Assembly (NCBI GenBank): GCA_034440615.1 | Contig: JAOTOM010005186.1 | Span: 434,001 to 498,000, forward strand | DNA length: 64,000 bases | Origin: Ashinkailepas kermadecensis | Lineage: Eukaryota; Arthropoda; Thecostraca; Neolepadidae | Direction: 5' to 3' | Part shown: positions 1 through 11,604 of the stretch, in pieces | How the letters are laid out: each line of letters begins with the position of its first letter | Numbering within the stretch: the stretch's first letter is position 1 | The notes under the pieces: model-generated | Told to the model about the DNA's origin: nothing | What the model saw: the letters and a program-made list of their open reading frames with translations, nothing else | Database searches by the model: none | Position numbers and translations under genes: made by a program

Positions 1-348
1 GCCCTACCGACTGAACGCCAAGTTCTCCCAGTGTCGGTAGAACGGCCATACACTTGGCATGACCGACGCCCTACCGACTGAACGCCAAGTTCTCCCAGTG
101 TCGGTAGAACGGCCATACACTTGGCATGACCGACGCCCTACCGACTGAACGCCAAGTTCTCCCAGTGTCGGTAGAACGGCCATACACTTGGCATGACCGA
201 CGCCCTACCGACTGAACGCCAAGTTCTCCCAGTGTCGGTAGAGCGGCCATACACTTGGCATGACCGACGCCCTACCGACTGAACGCCAAGTTCTCCCAGT
301 GTCGGTAGAGCGGCCATACACTTGGCATGACCGACGCCCTACCGACTG
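1..348. repeat. 67-bp minisatellite, about 5 copies
   Basis: Near-identical units starting GCCCTACCGACTGAACGCCA, with a single A/G variant (GTAGAAC or GTAGAGC). It begins outside the window. Confidence 0.95.
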
Positions 349-360
349 CAGTTGGTGCTG

Positions 361-626
361 CGCCCATGGACGTGGCGCGCCCACATCCAGCAGCTGGCAG
401 CCGTGCCCGCTGTCAGGCGGGGCACGACCACGGCCGCCCGCGACAGCACCCAAGCACGTCGCGGCCGTAGCCGGATCAGGACGTGCGGGCAGCGCCCATG
501 GACGTGGCGCGCCCACCTCCAGCAGCTGGCAGCCGTGCCCGCTGTCAGGCGGGGCACGACCACGGCCGCCCGCGACAGCACCCAAGCACGTCGCGGCCGT
601 AGCCGAGTGATCAGGACGTGCGGGCA
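361..626. repeat. 132-bp tandem duplication
   Basis: Two copies of a GC-rich unit starting CGCCCATGGACGTGGCGCGC. Open in several frames, but no domain was recognised. Confidence 0.9.
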
Positions 627-1304
627 GCGCGCGAGTTGGGGGCGCCACCTCCGCGGCGACAGACGGCTGCTGTCAGGACACAGCCAACACGGACGGAGAG
701 CACCGACGACCAAGACCTGCTGCACGAGTTTCAGCGCTCGACTTTCATCACTGACGCCGGGGCATTGTCTCGATAGCACACCTCCGCGCCGGAGGTGTGC
801 ATCAGGCTGCTGATCCGATCATGCAGGGTGACGGAACGCGCCGGGGCCGTCCGACAGGAGCCCTCGGCAGCGAATTGCCGATGACTCGCCAGTGCTGGTG
901 ATTGCAGCCAGAAGAGCCGACATGTCAGCCGGGTTATTGTCTGCTGCCGATTTCCAACAGCTACTCGTGCTGGTTCCATTTATTGCACAATGCACGGCCG
1001 CCAGCGCGTGCATTGTTATCGCCTATCGACCAACGTCATCGTTGTCGCGATTTGTTCGCCTGGTGCGAGGAGCGTTGACTCATTCCCTGTGCCATTTGTA
1101 ATTCAGATATCAGCCCCGGTATTTCTTATCAGCGGTGCTGCATTTATCGAGCTGAATTGCACTCGAAAAGATAGCACCGGCAATTGCATACTGATTGTCA
1201 TGGGGTCGAACAGTAAAGCGATTCAGTATTCATTGCCTACTACTATGATTACAGTTGGCACGCAATTTTCGCTCACTCGGTATGTAGCTGATGACTTGCT
1301 TTGG

Positions 1305-1490
1305 CCGCTCGTACACCTGCGCTACCCCGGTGTCTCGTACACCTGCGCTACCCCGGTGTCTCGTCCACCTGCGCTACCCCGGCGTCTCGTCCGCCTGCGC
1401 TACCCAGTGTCTCGTCCACCTGCGCCACCCCGTCGTCTCGTCCGCCTGCGCTACCCCGGTGTCTCGTCCGCCTGCGCCACCCCGGTGTGC
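1305..1490. repeat. 27-bp minisatellite
   Basis: Units of the type TCGTCCACCTGCGCTACCCC plus GGTGTC, about seven, with small length changes. Confidence 0.9.
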
Positions 1491-1809
1491 CCGTCAGAGA
1501 TGGACCGCTTTCCTGAGCTACCAACGGCTGGCAGCTCGTGTCTGGCGCTGTCCAGGACTATCCACGCGGCCCATGCACTGCCCAGACCTGTCCACGCATC
1601 CTCTGTGCTGCCCAGCACTATCTGCGCGGCCCCTGTGCAGCTCCAGAGGGGTGAGCGATGGCGCACGATGTGGGCGCGGTGCGCCATGTTTGCGCGCTGC
1701 GCCATGTTTGCGCAGCTGTCGGCCGGCGACCAGCCCGGCGATAAGTCTCCGTGTCGCTGTGTGGAGCGGCCTTGGCGGCGGCGCGGCCTCGCGGCTCGTG
1801 TGCACAGCT

Positions 1810-1940
1810 TACCTGGCGGGTCTGCTGTGTCGCCTGTCCGTGCACAGCACAGCACAGCACAGCACAGCACACGACAGGGCTGCGCCCGCTGGCGGGTCTG
1901 CTGTGTCGCCTGCCCGTGCACAGCACAGCACACGGCAGGG
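1810..1940. repeat. CAGCACAGC microsatellite and flanking 78-bp duplication
   Basis: GGCGGGTCTGCTGTGTCGCC is present twice, each followed by a CACAGCACAGC run. Confidence 0.8.
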
Positions 1941-2214
1941 CGGCGCCCGCTGGCCGTTCCCGGACCGTGCAGAGCCGTTGGCCGGCCGGCCGTCCGCTCG
2001 AGCTAAGCTATGGACGCGGTTTGGAGGCTGAAGAGCCGAAGCTGAATTGGGGTACCTCCGATGCTGCAAATCTCAGAACATTGCTATACACCAACGCCAA
2101 AATTGACCAGGTAGCGTGCGTGTGTTGTCGGGTAGTCCAGTGACCTAACCAGCCCTCTGGCGGGAGTGATGTTGGAATCGCAAATTCAGATCCACTGGTC
2201 TCAGAGACCATTCT

Positions 2215-2345
2215 CGATGTACGCACACCACAGGGAGGACTCCGACATACGATACACATCACGGGGAGGACTCCGACACACGATGCACACCACGGGGAGG
2301 ACTCCGACATGCGATGCACACCACGGGGGGACTCCAACAAGCATT
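2215..2345. repeat. 31-bp minisatellite
   Basis: Four units of CACACCACGGGGAGGACTCC plus GACATACGATG. Confidence 0.9.
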
Positions 2346-2489
2346 GCTTTGGTGACAATGTGGCTAATAAGCAATCGCCCTAAGCTTCCGGCCTGGTGAG
2401 GTGCAACTTTTTTAAAGTGCGGCGAGTGCCCTGCTCACCTTAGTGGCTTGTGCACGTGCACGGATATTGTCTCCAAGCATGCACGGTGG

Positions 2490-2582
2490 CTGCGCGACAT
2501 ACACTAGCAGTAGCTGTGCGACATACACTAGCAGTAGCTACGCGACATACACTAGCAGTAGCGACATACACTAGCAGTAAGA
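2490..2582. repeat. 22-bp minisatellite
   Basis: Four units of GCGACATACACTAGCAGTAG. Confidence 0.9.
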
Positions 2583-2885
2583 CGTTCGCAGGTGAGCGTT
2601 CGTCCAACCTCAGCGACTCATACACACCATGGGGTACATCCAGGCATGGCTCAGTTCCCGAAGCGGAAGTGATCGAGTGTTCAAACACCCAGCGTGGTGT
2701 GCGGGCAGCAGGTGGGTCTTGATAGCGCCAAGCGCGAGACCTTGGCGTAGTGTCTGGAAGCCGTGTTGCACAATAAGACGGCGGCGTCACCTTGGCATAC
2801 AGGTATAGACGCCGTGCAAGTTAGCACGTGCCCACTTTCGGTCATCCTGATCACGTGGGGTCGAGTGTGGACAGTCGTCAAAGAG

Positions 2886-3050
2886 CAGGTTCGTGAGAGG
2901 AAGAGGAAGTCGTCGTTTGTCATCAGTTCGAGGACAGCTCCCGGCCAGATCGCTGTCCTCTGGTGTGGCGTCGCAGGGCAGGTTTGCGAGAGAAAGCTGC
3001 CGTTTGTCACCAGTTCGAGGACAGTTTCTGGTCAGATCGCTCTCCTCAGG
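2886..3050. repeat. Diverged tandem duplication, about 95 bp
   Basis: TTTGTCATCAGTTCGAGGAC and TTTGTCACCAGTTCGAGGAC mark the two copies, each followed by a CAGATCGCT(G/C)TCCTC end. Confidence 0.75.
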
Positions 3051-3595
3051 CAGTGATGGTCAGTGCCCGCCGAGCTGCAGCCCCGCCAGACGATCCCTCC
3101 TCCCCTGAGCTACAGCTCAAGATCCTGTACCTGTCTGTGGACCGCTCACAGGGTGTCGGTTCGGCTGACCTCGCGCGCACGCCCACCGCACTGGATTCGA
3201 ATGCTATACAGCATAATTGATGCCATGAACGTTGGAAGGCATGCGCCGATCCGCCCTGACCACCAATAGTCATATATATCCGACAGCCCGGGGCGGACAC
3301 ACTTGCAGGAACGATAAAGAGCCGATCAGGGTGTGCAGCAAGGCTGGTTTCGCTGCAGTCGGCCGCCTCGGTGCGACGTTATTGACATTCGCCTCGCGCG
3401 TGGCATGTTTGCAAATCTCTCCACGCGCAGAATAGCAATGAGCGTGGTGGCCGCTCCTGGCCTGGCCGACATCGGATTTAAAGCCACAACGGCCAACGCT
3501 CTAGCTTCAGCGCGGGCTTTAAATTCGACGGTTGCGACAACGAAAACAGGTTTTCCGCTCAGCTTCGGTAGCCGCCTTTTTGAAAGGCGGCGTTG

Positions 3596-3730
3596 GTGAT
3601 TGATTGTGATCGGCACAAATGGCGTGACTACTGCTGGCGTGGTGATGATTGTGATCGGCACGAATGGCGTGACAACTGCTGGTGTGGTGACGATTGTGAT
3701 AGGCACGAATGGCGTGACGACCACAGTCGT
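3596..3730. repeat. 45-bp minisatellite, three copies
   Basis: Units GATTGTGATCGGCACGAATG plus GCGTGACTACTGCTGGCGTG. As 45 is a multiple of three, all frames stay open, but nothing suggests it is coding. Confidence 0.85.
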
Positions 3731-3799
3731 GGGTAGGTATCATTATGCTGGAAGTTGTACATGTGTGATCACTAGATATGCCTACCGTGTCAGGGAAGG

Positions 3800-5330
3800 A
3801 TAGCGGTGGACAGAGGTGGTGGTGCTGATTTAGTCGGATCTGGGCTGGTGAACTAGAATCCTGGTGAACACCAGGCGCATTGAAAACGATCCGGAGGCAA
3901 TCTTTTCATTGCAGGGACTCATATTGTTTCAAGCGTACGTGTGTTGTGTTCTACGTGCATGCAAATGTAGACGGTTCATATTCTGATAGGTCGATTTCGT
4001 AATTACCTTCGCCATGCAAACCGTCATCGAGTATAATGCATTTGAAACTGCAAATGGTTACGGATGTGCCCACTAATCTTTTGTTTATGACCTGGTTCCT
4101 GTATGATCCTTGGTTTAGTTTCTGTTGTCATCGATCATAATTATTTGAAGTAGTTAAACAAACACAGAGGTGTGGTGACCTTGCAATCACCGTGCGGCGC
4201 AGAAGCTGTCGGGAGTTGGGGACAAGACGTTGCACATTTTGCGAGCTGAATGATGCCTCGTTGAAAATTATTTGAAACGTGCCTCGCCGTTCACACACTC
4301 TCCGGGCCGTCCTACACCGGTGGCATACGATTTCTTCCCAGGTAAATAACGTCGGCCTAATATTAAGGCTTAGTACCTCTCATGTGGGACGCGGCACCTG
4401 GTCTTCCACTCCACGGGGGCGGGTTCAGAGGTGTGCAGTGGATACTTTTACCATCAATTATACCATGACGGTCTCCAACATGCATGTGGTCAACTTTCAG
4501 CTGATCTCCGATACGCCTGACGACCTGTATTATGTTCAGTCGTACCCACATCATTGGAAGGATGTCTGCATGCAGGCAGTCTGTCTGCAGGCTGTGATCC
4601 ACAGGGTGACACACAGGGGCGGATTCAGGTATTTTCATGGAGGAAGGCACTCGTCTGAAAGGGAGTTATTCCCTCTCAAGGGGATGACAGATCCTTTGAG
4701 CTGGAGTGCACTCGAGCCGCCCTTGGAGGGCGCCCTTTCCTGATCAGAAGGGCACCACTTTTCCATGGAGAACACATGTCACCAGTGCCCACCCCTCCCC
4801 CTGTATTCGTCTTGCAGGCACATGTATGTGTCTGCTGTCTTACTCATCTACGAGTAACGCAAGCAAGGCCTACTAACCCCTCGCTAATGTTACGAAAGGA
4901 AAGCCGGTGAAAGTATTTGCCAACGTGAAGCGTTTATTGTCTGCAGGGGCAACAAAGAGCCTACCCAGCCAACCGTCGTGCGGGAGATGGGGAGGGGGAA
5001 GCGGTCTTTCGGAGCGATCAAGTGCTTCGAGTAAATGAAAAAGAACTGCTGCCAATTGCGGAAAACAATCCTCGGTTTATGATGATAGGAATGTAAGGTT
5101 TAGAGCATTCCAATCCTGTCCAATAAAAGGTATCTATAAGTGGTGAAAGCCGCAGACATTCGTTTTTCTTTGTTCTAAAATTCTGTCCTCTGTGGGAGGA
5201 ACTACACAGCCCCATTGGATTCTCTTGGATCCCCCTGGGAGCAGTCCCATTTCACGAGGAAATACATTTCTCGTTTGGCGTTTTAAAGCCAAATAACCTA
5301 CCCACGATAAGACTTGCCACGCCATATACA
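3800..5330. other. No gene recognised
   Basis: Mixed-composition sequence. A 154-codon frame at 4279-4743 and a 95-codon antisense frame (with VGDRHGIIDGKSIHC) exist but match no family I can name. It could be a decayed element. Confidence 0.4.
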
Positions 5331-5336
5331 TCGGTA

Positions 5337-5490
5337 CACCAACGGACCACCGGTAGTGGTCACCGACGGACCACTAAGGGACCACCGGTAGTGGTCACCG
5401 ACGGACCACTAAGGGACCACCGGTAGTGGTCACCGACGGACCACCAGCGGACCACCTGTGGTGGTCACCGACGGACCACCGGTGTCGGAC
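5337..5490. repeat. 36-bp minisatellite with internal palindrome
   Basis: Units GGACCACCGGTAGTGGTCAC plus CGACGGACCACTAAG. The word ACCACCGGTAGTGGT is nearly self-complementary, so each unit can form a small hairpin. Confidence 0.9.
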
Positions 5491-5744
5491 AGACCGAGCC
5501 TGCAGTACATCGACAGTGTACATGGTCACTGTGACCGCAGCTTTGCGTTAAGGATCTCACGATAATCGCTCACATCTCCAGAATGTATTGGGCGTATTGC
5601 AGCTGCATTGCTAACTTAGTCAGCTGTCTTCCATCTTTGTTTGCGCCCAAATGCATTATGCACAGTCTTATCACAATTCAGGTTGTAGCAAAGGTTCTCT
5701 ACGCGAAAACGGTGGCAATTATCAGGCGCTACCTCGCCACAGTC

Positions 5745-6060
5745 ACGCATGCAGCAGCCGTGCAGCATCCACCACAGTCACGCATGAAGCAGCCGTGCAG
5801 CATCCACCACAGTCACGCATGAAGCAGTCGTGCAGCATCCACGAGTCACGCATGAAGCAGCCGTGCAGCATTCACCACAGTCACGCATGCAGCAACCGTG
5901 CAACATCCACCACAGTCACGCATGAAGCAGCCGTGCAGCATCCACCACAGTCACGCATGAAGCAGTCGTGCAGCATCCACGAGTCACGCATGAAGCAGCC
6001 GTGTAGCATCCACCACAGTCACGCATGCAGCAACCGTGCAGCGTCCACCACAGCCACGTA
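5745..6060. repeat. 36-bp minisatellite in a 135-bp higher-order unit
   Basis: GCATCCACCACAGTCACGCA plus TGAAGCAGCCGTGCA repeated about nine times. Shortened units (CCACGAGTCACGC) recur in the same order twice. Confidence 0.9.
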
Positions 6061-6308
6061 GGTTCAAATTTGTGTTATAGTGTACCGTGACCATCGTCGG
6101 GCCTTCGACGTTGTGAGGGGTGGAGAAATAACACTTCTTGCCAGATTTATCCCGATGTTACATTTAAAAACCAAAATATCCCCAGATTTCAGTCACAATG
6201 TCTTGAGATTGGAGGTACCGCCTCAGGCACCCCCGTGGCGATGCCTATGAAATTGTGCCTGTGTTGTGAGGCGGTTTGCGTTGCTTATTGCTGTTACCGT
6301 TGTTGCAG

Positions 6309-6408
6309 AGTTGCAGTCTTCCTTGGATCGCTTCGCACCGGAGAACGCGACAAGATTCTCAGAGATCTTGTTCGACATTCAAAAGTACCAAGTCATCGTC
6401 GGCGCCAG
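6309..6408 (+). CDS. Sema5: Semaphorin-5 exon: N-terminal sema domain
   Basis: The frame reads ELQSSLDRFAPENATRF and then SEILFDIQKYQVIVGAR, which is the typical start of a sema domain (the F-x-x-I/L-x-x-D ... L-x-V-G-A-R strand). The acceptor is a T-rich tract ending TTGCAG. The donor is CCAG|GTATGT, leaving a phase-2 codon AG| that is completed by the first G of the exon at 9898 to give arginine (GAR-DHLYRL). The incoming phase is 1. A hydrophobic stretch lies just upstream in the same frame but has no ATG before a stop at 6248, so I treat it as intron. The last 15 exon bases and the donor are repeated once, 46 bp downstream. Confidence 0.82.
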
Positions 6409-6486
6409 GTATGTTGCGGGTGCTGGTGTGAACACTTCACATCGTCGGCGCCAGGTATGTTGCGGGTGCTGGTGTGAACACTTCAC
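6394..6486 (+). repeat. 46-bp tandem duplication of exon end plus 5' splice site
   Basis: CATCGTCGGCGCCAG|GTATGT and the following 26 bp occur twice. The first copy holds the true end of the semaphorin exon at 6408, and the second places an identical donor after 6454. Confidence 0.92.
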
Positions 6487-6519
6487 GTTCAGTCCGCTTT
6501 TCAATTGCTGAAGGTGAGT

Positions 6520-9060
6520 GCGTGAATTGCCAAATATGGGCAGCTCTGCAACCATAGCAGATGTAACTCTATATTATCCACGTCGGCTACGATAACGCAA
6601 GGAATAATTATGTCAGACGCTGCTCATGTATTCCGCCACTGTCCATGCCCTTACATGGGGAAATCACATTGGCTGGCATAGCCAAACGACTGCACCTTCG
6701 CCACTGGTGAAACGCCGATAAGAAGAGCAGCCGGTATTTGGGCTCCTACTTATTCTCACGTAGCCCCGTGATCCGGCTGCTCCAAGGTTGGTTCGGGCAT
6801 GTTTTTGTCAGCTAAGTTCGAGCTCTGCCCAGCCGTGGGATTATTTGCCAGTGCAAGTCCTGCGCAAGTGCCAGACGAGCGACGGCAATTGCTACAACAC
6901 AGTGCAGTCGAGTCTCCGTGTGTGCCAGTCCCAGGTGCACGGCCATCAATGTTCGTACAGCCACGCGCCTTCAAGCATGCGTGCACAGCTGAATTGAGCT
7001 CAAATGAGATACATTGATCAAATTGCATCACTTGCAATTTGAAATTGCAGAAATGAAAAGTAGCATCTCTCCATGGGACTGAACTCTAGATTCCTGAACA
7101 CAAATCAAGCATGTTACCACTTGTACGTACATGCGGGACGACTGTCTAGTGTCTGCTGCGGTGCGAAGTGCTGCCCTGTATCTGCTGCCTTGTAAGCTGA
7201 CACCCCCCCCTCGCGCAACCGCGCCGCCACGAACGTCCTTTTTGCACAAATTGGGAGTACTTCAGGAGAAATACTGTGGTGAAAGTTGAGAGGTCTCAAA
7301 ATGGAAAGAGCAAATCTCAAACTAAAAGATCAGATGAAACCCTTTTGAGAGTTGCCCGTGAGCGGAAATGCGTCGCGAGCCCGGCCTTTGAATACAGATT
7401 AAGAGAACCTCATGGATAATTTTGGGATAAGAACTGGTAAGCATTCAAATTCAAAGAGCATACCTCTGAGACTAATCAAAGAAAGGAGAGCCCGAAACGC
7501 AGTAACGAAGCAGCTATTACGGCTTCGAAAGCGTAACTGTCGAGTCGGGTCGGGTCTGGTCGGGTGTGAATATAGTAGGTGAAAATAAGACCAAGATTTG
7601 GGGACAAGCGAAGACCTAGCAGCATTCCTCAACAGCTATGCCAAACGCAGAACATCCTGCAAGTTATATTTTTATTTCGTTTTGCTTAATGGTGTCACCT
7701 CGGTCCAAGGCGAAGCAACTAGTACCGCTAGAGCGGCCGTCATCACAGCTATCGCTGGGCTGTCCTCTCCGTCGCTGGAGCGACCTGGGCCCTCTCTAGC
7801 GGTCTGGGGTCCTACCGCGGCTACGGGTCCTCTTCGCCGGGGCAGGCACCCTCTTATCGATCCAGGGCCTCCTCTGTCAGGCCGGAGGCCCTCTTTCAAC
7901 ATCTTGAGTCCCTTCCCCCAGGCTAGGGACCTTTGTACGGCTTGGGCCTATTCGTCGTCCCAAGGACCTTTTCTAACAGCCCGAGGTCCTCTACGGCAAC
8001 TAGGGCCCACTCCGTCATCTCAGGGGCCCTCTTTGACGATCTGCGCCTACCTCCTTCCCCCTTGGCTACGGCACTCGGGTGTGAGCATTTCAAATGTAAG
8101 AAAACCTACTTCGACACTTCAACACAGTGTATTCAGGTTGGGATGCTTTCCATATTCGGCGAAGGAGTTCCACTGTGGCTCATTGCACGTGCATACAAAA
8201 CCGATCTGATTGAGCCAAAATTGGCTGCACTGTTTCTCCGACATGGGGCTCATCTGCCGATCATGGAGTGTGTATGCTACCTCAAACGGAATGCACTACG
8301 CCACATTGTCGGACTAGCATCTGGGACGTTCAGGTCACGTGGTGACATGACGTCACAGGCTGTGACGATCCACGGCGCTAAGCGACCGCCATCCATATCT
8401 GCTACAAAACGTTTTTGTGGAACAAAAAATGTTCCACTTGAAGGAGAGTATGTTATTGAAAGCTGCTAACAATCAAACTTAAAAAGCCACGTCCAGTTCT
8501 GTGTGAAGGAAGTAGGAGTTATAACGCTACGACACAAACGTTTCAAGTTCAAGTTTTAAAAAGGTTACAAAAGCGTTACGGTTGTCCCGGCCGGGTCGCC
8601 CGGATGAACTTGTGTTTACCATATGAACGGGAGTAGACTCGCTCGCGCTTCATCCTCGCTCGCGCCTCATCCTCGCTCGTAACCGTATACACGCGAGTAA
8701 TCTCGCTCGCGCTTCATCCTCGTCCGAGAAGAAAGTTATGAGTGCCTACTGAAGTGCCCTGGACCATCCCGACATTCGGCAACGTAATGGGAGTAGGTCG
8801 CTGGTGCTTAAAGTAAAGCCGGGAATCATTAAGCAGTCGTCTGACAGGAGGATTCACACCAGGCTTTCTTCCCTGTAAATCGTGAGTCTGTGTTCACTGA
8901 TATCTGGCTTCCGAAAATGGGTGGGCTTCTCCGTCTAACCGGTTTTAATAACCTTTGAAGCAAGTTCTTAGCCTGGTAACCGACGCAATGTGGGTGTCTC
9001 AGACGTCGTTTTACGCCATCGTTCTGACCACATCAACATAGGTGTAGGTTTCTGAGAATT
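6520..9060. other. Semaphorin intron, no other gene recognised
   Basis: 7790-8045 contains degenerate C/T-rich units of about 33 bp (GGCCCTCT words). 8637-8725 has short repeats of CTCGCTCGCGCTTCATCCTC. Frames of up to 203 codons at 7598-8469 are low-complexity and resemble no protein. Confidence 0.5.
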
Positions 9061-9061
9061 A

Positions 9062-9160
9062 TTGGGAGGGCACAATGCATGAAGGCAATTGGCAGGCCCA
9101 AATGGATTGGCAGGAGGCACACCACATTGGGTCGCATGCTAAAAGTTAAGATTATTAGAT
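9062..9160 (+). repeat. Fragment of the 37.2-39.1 kb arm repeat
   Basis: GCATGAAGGCAATTGGCAGG, CCCAAATGGATTGG and GCATGCTAAAAGTTA match 37683-37755 in the same order and spacing, so this repeat family is dispersed. It ends in a poly-G tract. Confidence 0.65.
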
Positions 9161-9184
9161 GGGGGGGGAGGGGGGGGGGGGGGG
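9160..9184 (+). repeat. Poly-G tract
   Basis: About 24 G with a single A interruption. It could form a G-quadruplex. Length is likely imprecise in any assembly. Confidence 0.85.
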
Positions 9185-9505
9185 ACAGACCGACCCACCA
9201 GGAGGAGGAAGTACCTTAAAAACATACAAAGCTACACCCCTGCACCCCGAGCACTTGCCAGTGAGTCGTTTGAGGCCCATGGCGACCTCAGATCACATCA
9301 ATATTCGCTGCTGAAGCGCATCCAACACTTCGGCGAAAGCGATATGACGATGCACGGAAGGGAACGAATTCGAAACGGATCTTTGCGGCTAACTCTGAGC
9401 GCAATTGCCCCTGCACCCATGTGCGTAGGAGCGGCCCGAACATTGATGGGGTCGAAGCCATTTTTGACGCCAATTCTTTCCAGTTCCAGTTATTTCTTTT
9501 TACTG

Positions 9506-9925
9506 ACCCCCCTAACCCAGGCTGTGCCCCCAGGGACCACCTGTACCGGCTGTGTGTGTCCCTCTGACCCAGGCCGTGCCCCCAGGGACCACCTGTACCG
9601 GCTGAGTTTGTCCCTCTGACCCAGGCCGTGCCCCCAGGGACCACCTGTACCGGCTGAGTGTGTCCCTCTGACCCAGGCCGTGCCCCCAGGGACCACCTGT
9701 ACCGGCTGAGTGTGTCCCTCTGACCCAGGCTGTGCCCCCAGGGACCACTTGTACTGGCTGAGTGTGTCCCTCTGACCCAGGCGGTGCCCCCAGGGACCAC
9801 CTGTACCGGCTGTGTGTGTCCCTCTGACCCAGGCGGTGCCCCCAGGGACCACCTGTACCGGCTGGGTGTGTCCCTCTGACCCAGGCCGTGCCCCCAGGGA
9901 CCACCTGTACCGGCTGAGTGTGCGT
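9506..9925 (+). repeat. 52-bp minisatellite made of 3' splice site plus exon start, 8 copies
   Basis: Each unit contains a polypyrimidine tract, CCCCCAG and the first 22-24 bases of the semaphorin exon (GGACCACCTGTACCGGCTGA). Acceptor AGs end at 9533, 9585, 9637, 9689, 9741, 9793, 9845 and 9897; only the last leads into the exon. The unit length of 52 shifts the frame every time. Confidence 0.96.
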
Positions 9926-10399
9926 GGTCTTCAGGAGCTGGAGGCAGCACACTGGCCGGCCCCGGAGGCCGTCACCACCATGTGCGCCAACAAGGGCCAG
10001 ACACCTGCCGACTGCCACAACTACGTGCGCGTGCTGCACCGGCGCGGCGAGCGGCTGCTAGCCTGCGGCACGGGCGCCTTCCAGCCGCAGTGCTCGTGGC
10101 GGCGGCTGGACGCGCTGCGCACGGTGCTCGCCAACGAGTCGGGCATCGCCGTGGCGCCCTACTCGCCGCACCTGAACGTGACGTCGCTGGTGACGTCGGA
10201 GGGCGCCGTGTTCGCCGCCACGCCGACAGACTTCTCGGGCCTGGACCCGGCGCTGTTCGGCGGCTCGGCGCGCCTCCGCACCAGGAAGTACGACAGCGGC
10301 CTGCTCAGCACGCCCGACTTCGTCGGCTCGTTCGAGACGGCCGACTACGTGTACACCGTGTTCCGCGAGCAGGCCGTCGAGTACATGAGCTGCGGCAAG
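9898..10399 (+). CDS. Sema5: Semaphorin-5 exon: sema domain, blades 1-3
   Basis: The reading runs from DHLYRLSVRGLQELE through CANKGQTPADCHNYVRVL, LLACGTGAFQPQC and DFVGSFETADYVYTVFRE to EYMSCGK. Conserved cysteines, the N-Y/F-I/V-R-V-L strand, the CGTxAFxPxC motif and the F-V-G-S-F/Y-V-Y-F-F-F-R-E block all fit semaphorins. The donor is AAG|GTGGGT, phase 0. The start is the last of eight identical CCCCCAG acceptors in the upstream 52-bp array. It is chosen because it is the only one whose frame stays open into the exon; the others reach TGA about ten codons in. Expected location is extracellular. Confidence 0.93.
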
Positions 10400-10982
10400 G
10401 TGGGTCGGCTGCGCGGCGCCAGCGCGTTCGACGCTCGCCTTCTGTGTTCCGTGTGGAACATTGACGCAAACACGATGGCACGAAATGCATATGAGCTATA
10501 CATGCCAAGTCTATGCGCAACAAAAGTGGACCTATTTCCTGATCGTACTAATTACGACAGAAGGAAAGCAATCGCTTATATTGCTGTTTCGTACACCTAA
10601 AGTAGGTGTTTTCGCAACGCATAACCTCTTTGCGTGCTGTAAAATCCAGAATAATGTCTGTTCCAACACGAGTGGCGCGAGTGGCAGGCCGCGACTGCCG
10701 GCCGGCACCGACCGGCCGGCGAGCGACTCCACGCGCTGGCCGGCGACCGCATGCGTGCGGACGGGTGCGGCGCGTCCTTGCAGGTCGGCGCCACTGTCGG
10801 CTGCAGGCGGGTCCGACCGGTGCTGTTATGGGCGGCTAATTGGCGGACAGCCTTTGACGCTTCTGCTCCGTCACTGTCGCTAACGGGCCTCTGTCACAAC
10901 ACAGCGGCCAGATACGATCGCCGCACGAACCGCCGGCGCCATCCACGCGACAGCCGTCTGGCGCCAGCCACGTGGCGTGATT

Positions 10983-11135
10983 TGACATAGCGTGACGTGA
11001 CGTGATGTGACGCGACGGTGACGTGACGTAACGTGACGTGACGTGACGGTGATGTGACGTGACGTGACGTGACGTGACGTGACGTGACGTGATGTGACGT
11101 GACGTGACGTGACGTGACGTGACGTGACGGTGACG
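10983..11135. repeat. GTGAC pentanucleotide array
   Basis: About 30 units of GTGAC with occasional GTGATGTGAC and GGTGAC changes. It contains many TGACGTGA words, close to the CREB/ATF half-site pattern, in semaphorin intron 1-2. Any regulatory role is speculation. Confidence 0.92.
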
Positions 11136-11604
11136 TTGACACTGACCGTGCAGTGCAGCGACGTGACCGGCCAGAAGCCGATTAATTTGTGCCAGGCTTA
11201 CTTACAACCGGTACATACCTCTGATGCCTCAGCCTTCTTTTAAAAGCTAAACACGTTCGTCTTTTGTTGTCAGTGTAACTGTAATAGTCGCCGAGTTCGA
11301 AAACCCCAACCTCCAGTCAACCAGCCATCAGCTGAGAGCCACTCCTCATCATACAGTCTGTGCGCACCGCGTCGCCGCCCCAAAGTGCCACCTAACTCGT
11401 CACGTTTCCGAGAACGCAAGTGAGAGGCACACCTGCCCTTTGTGCTGCAAGTGTAGCTGCACGCCATGCTGATGCGCCTGTTCTGCATGTCGCCTGTTCT
11501 GCTGATGCGCCTGACGCGCTATCCGGCCGTTTTTGCGCCGTATCCGTGTACGCCGGCGGAGGTGTGCGCGTGCCGACCACGCTGACACCGGCGGTCGTCT
11601 GCAG

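Noticed and set aside
1..348. CRISPR array
   Set aside because: 67-bp units are contiguous with no variable spacers, and the genome is eukaryotic.
4279..4743. 154-codon frame and its antisense 95-codon frame as a gene or transposase
   Set aside because: IDGK in the antisense frame recalls some DDE transposases, but no further motif, acidic triad or length supports it.
5651..6061. 136-codon His/Ser-rich frame
   Set aside because: Translation of the 36-bp minisatellite; no domain and no splice logic.
6251..6308. Signal peptide directly upstream of the first sema exon (RRFALLIAVTVVA)
   Set aside because: Hydrophobic and in frame, but without an ATG before the upstream stop, and it coincides with a T-rich 3' splice site. 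It is more likely intron.
7598..8469. Possible protein-coding exon in the first large semaphorin intron
   Set aside because: The frames are proline/serine-rich from C/T-rich repeats; no conserved motif, and the flanking sema exons join perfectly without it.
9288..10039. Antisense frames of 175-220 codons (GGTAWVRGTHSAGTG type)
   Set aside because: They are the reverse of the 52-bp splice-site array and overlap a sema exon on the other strand.
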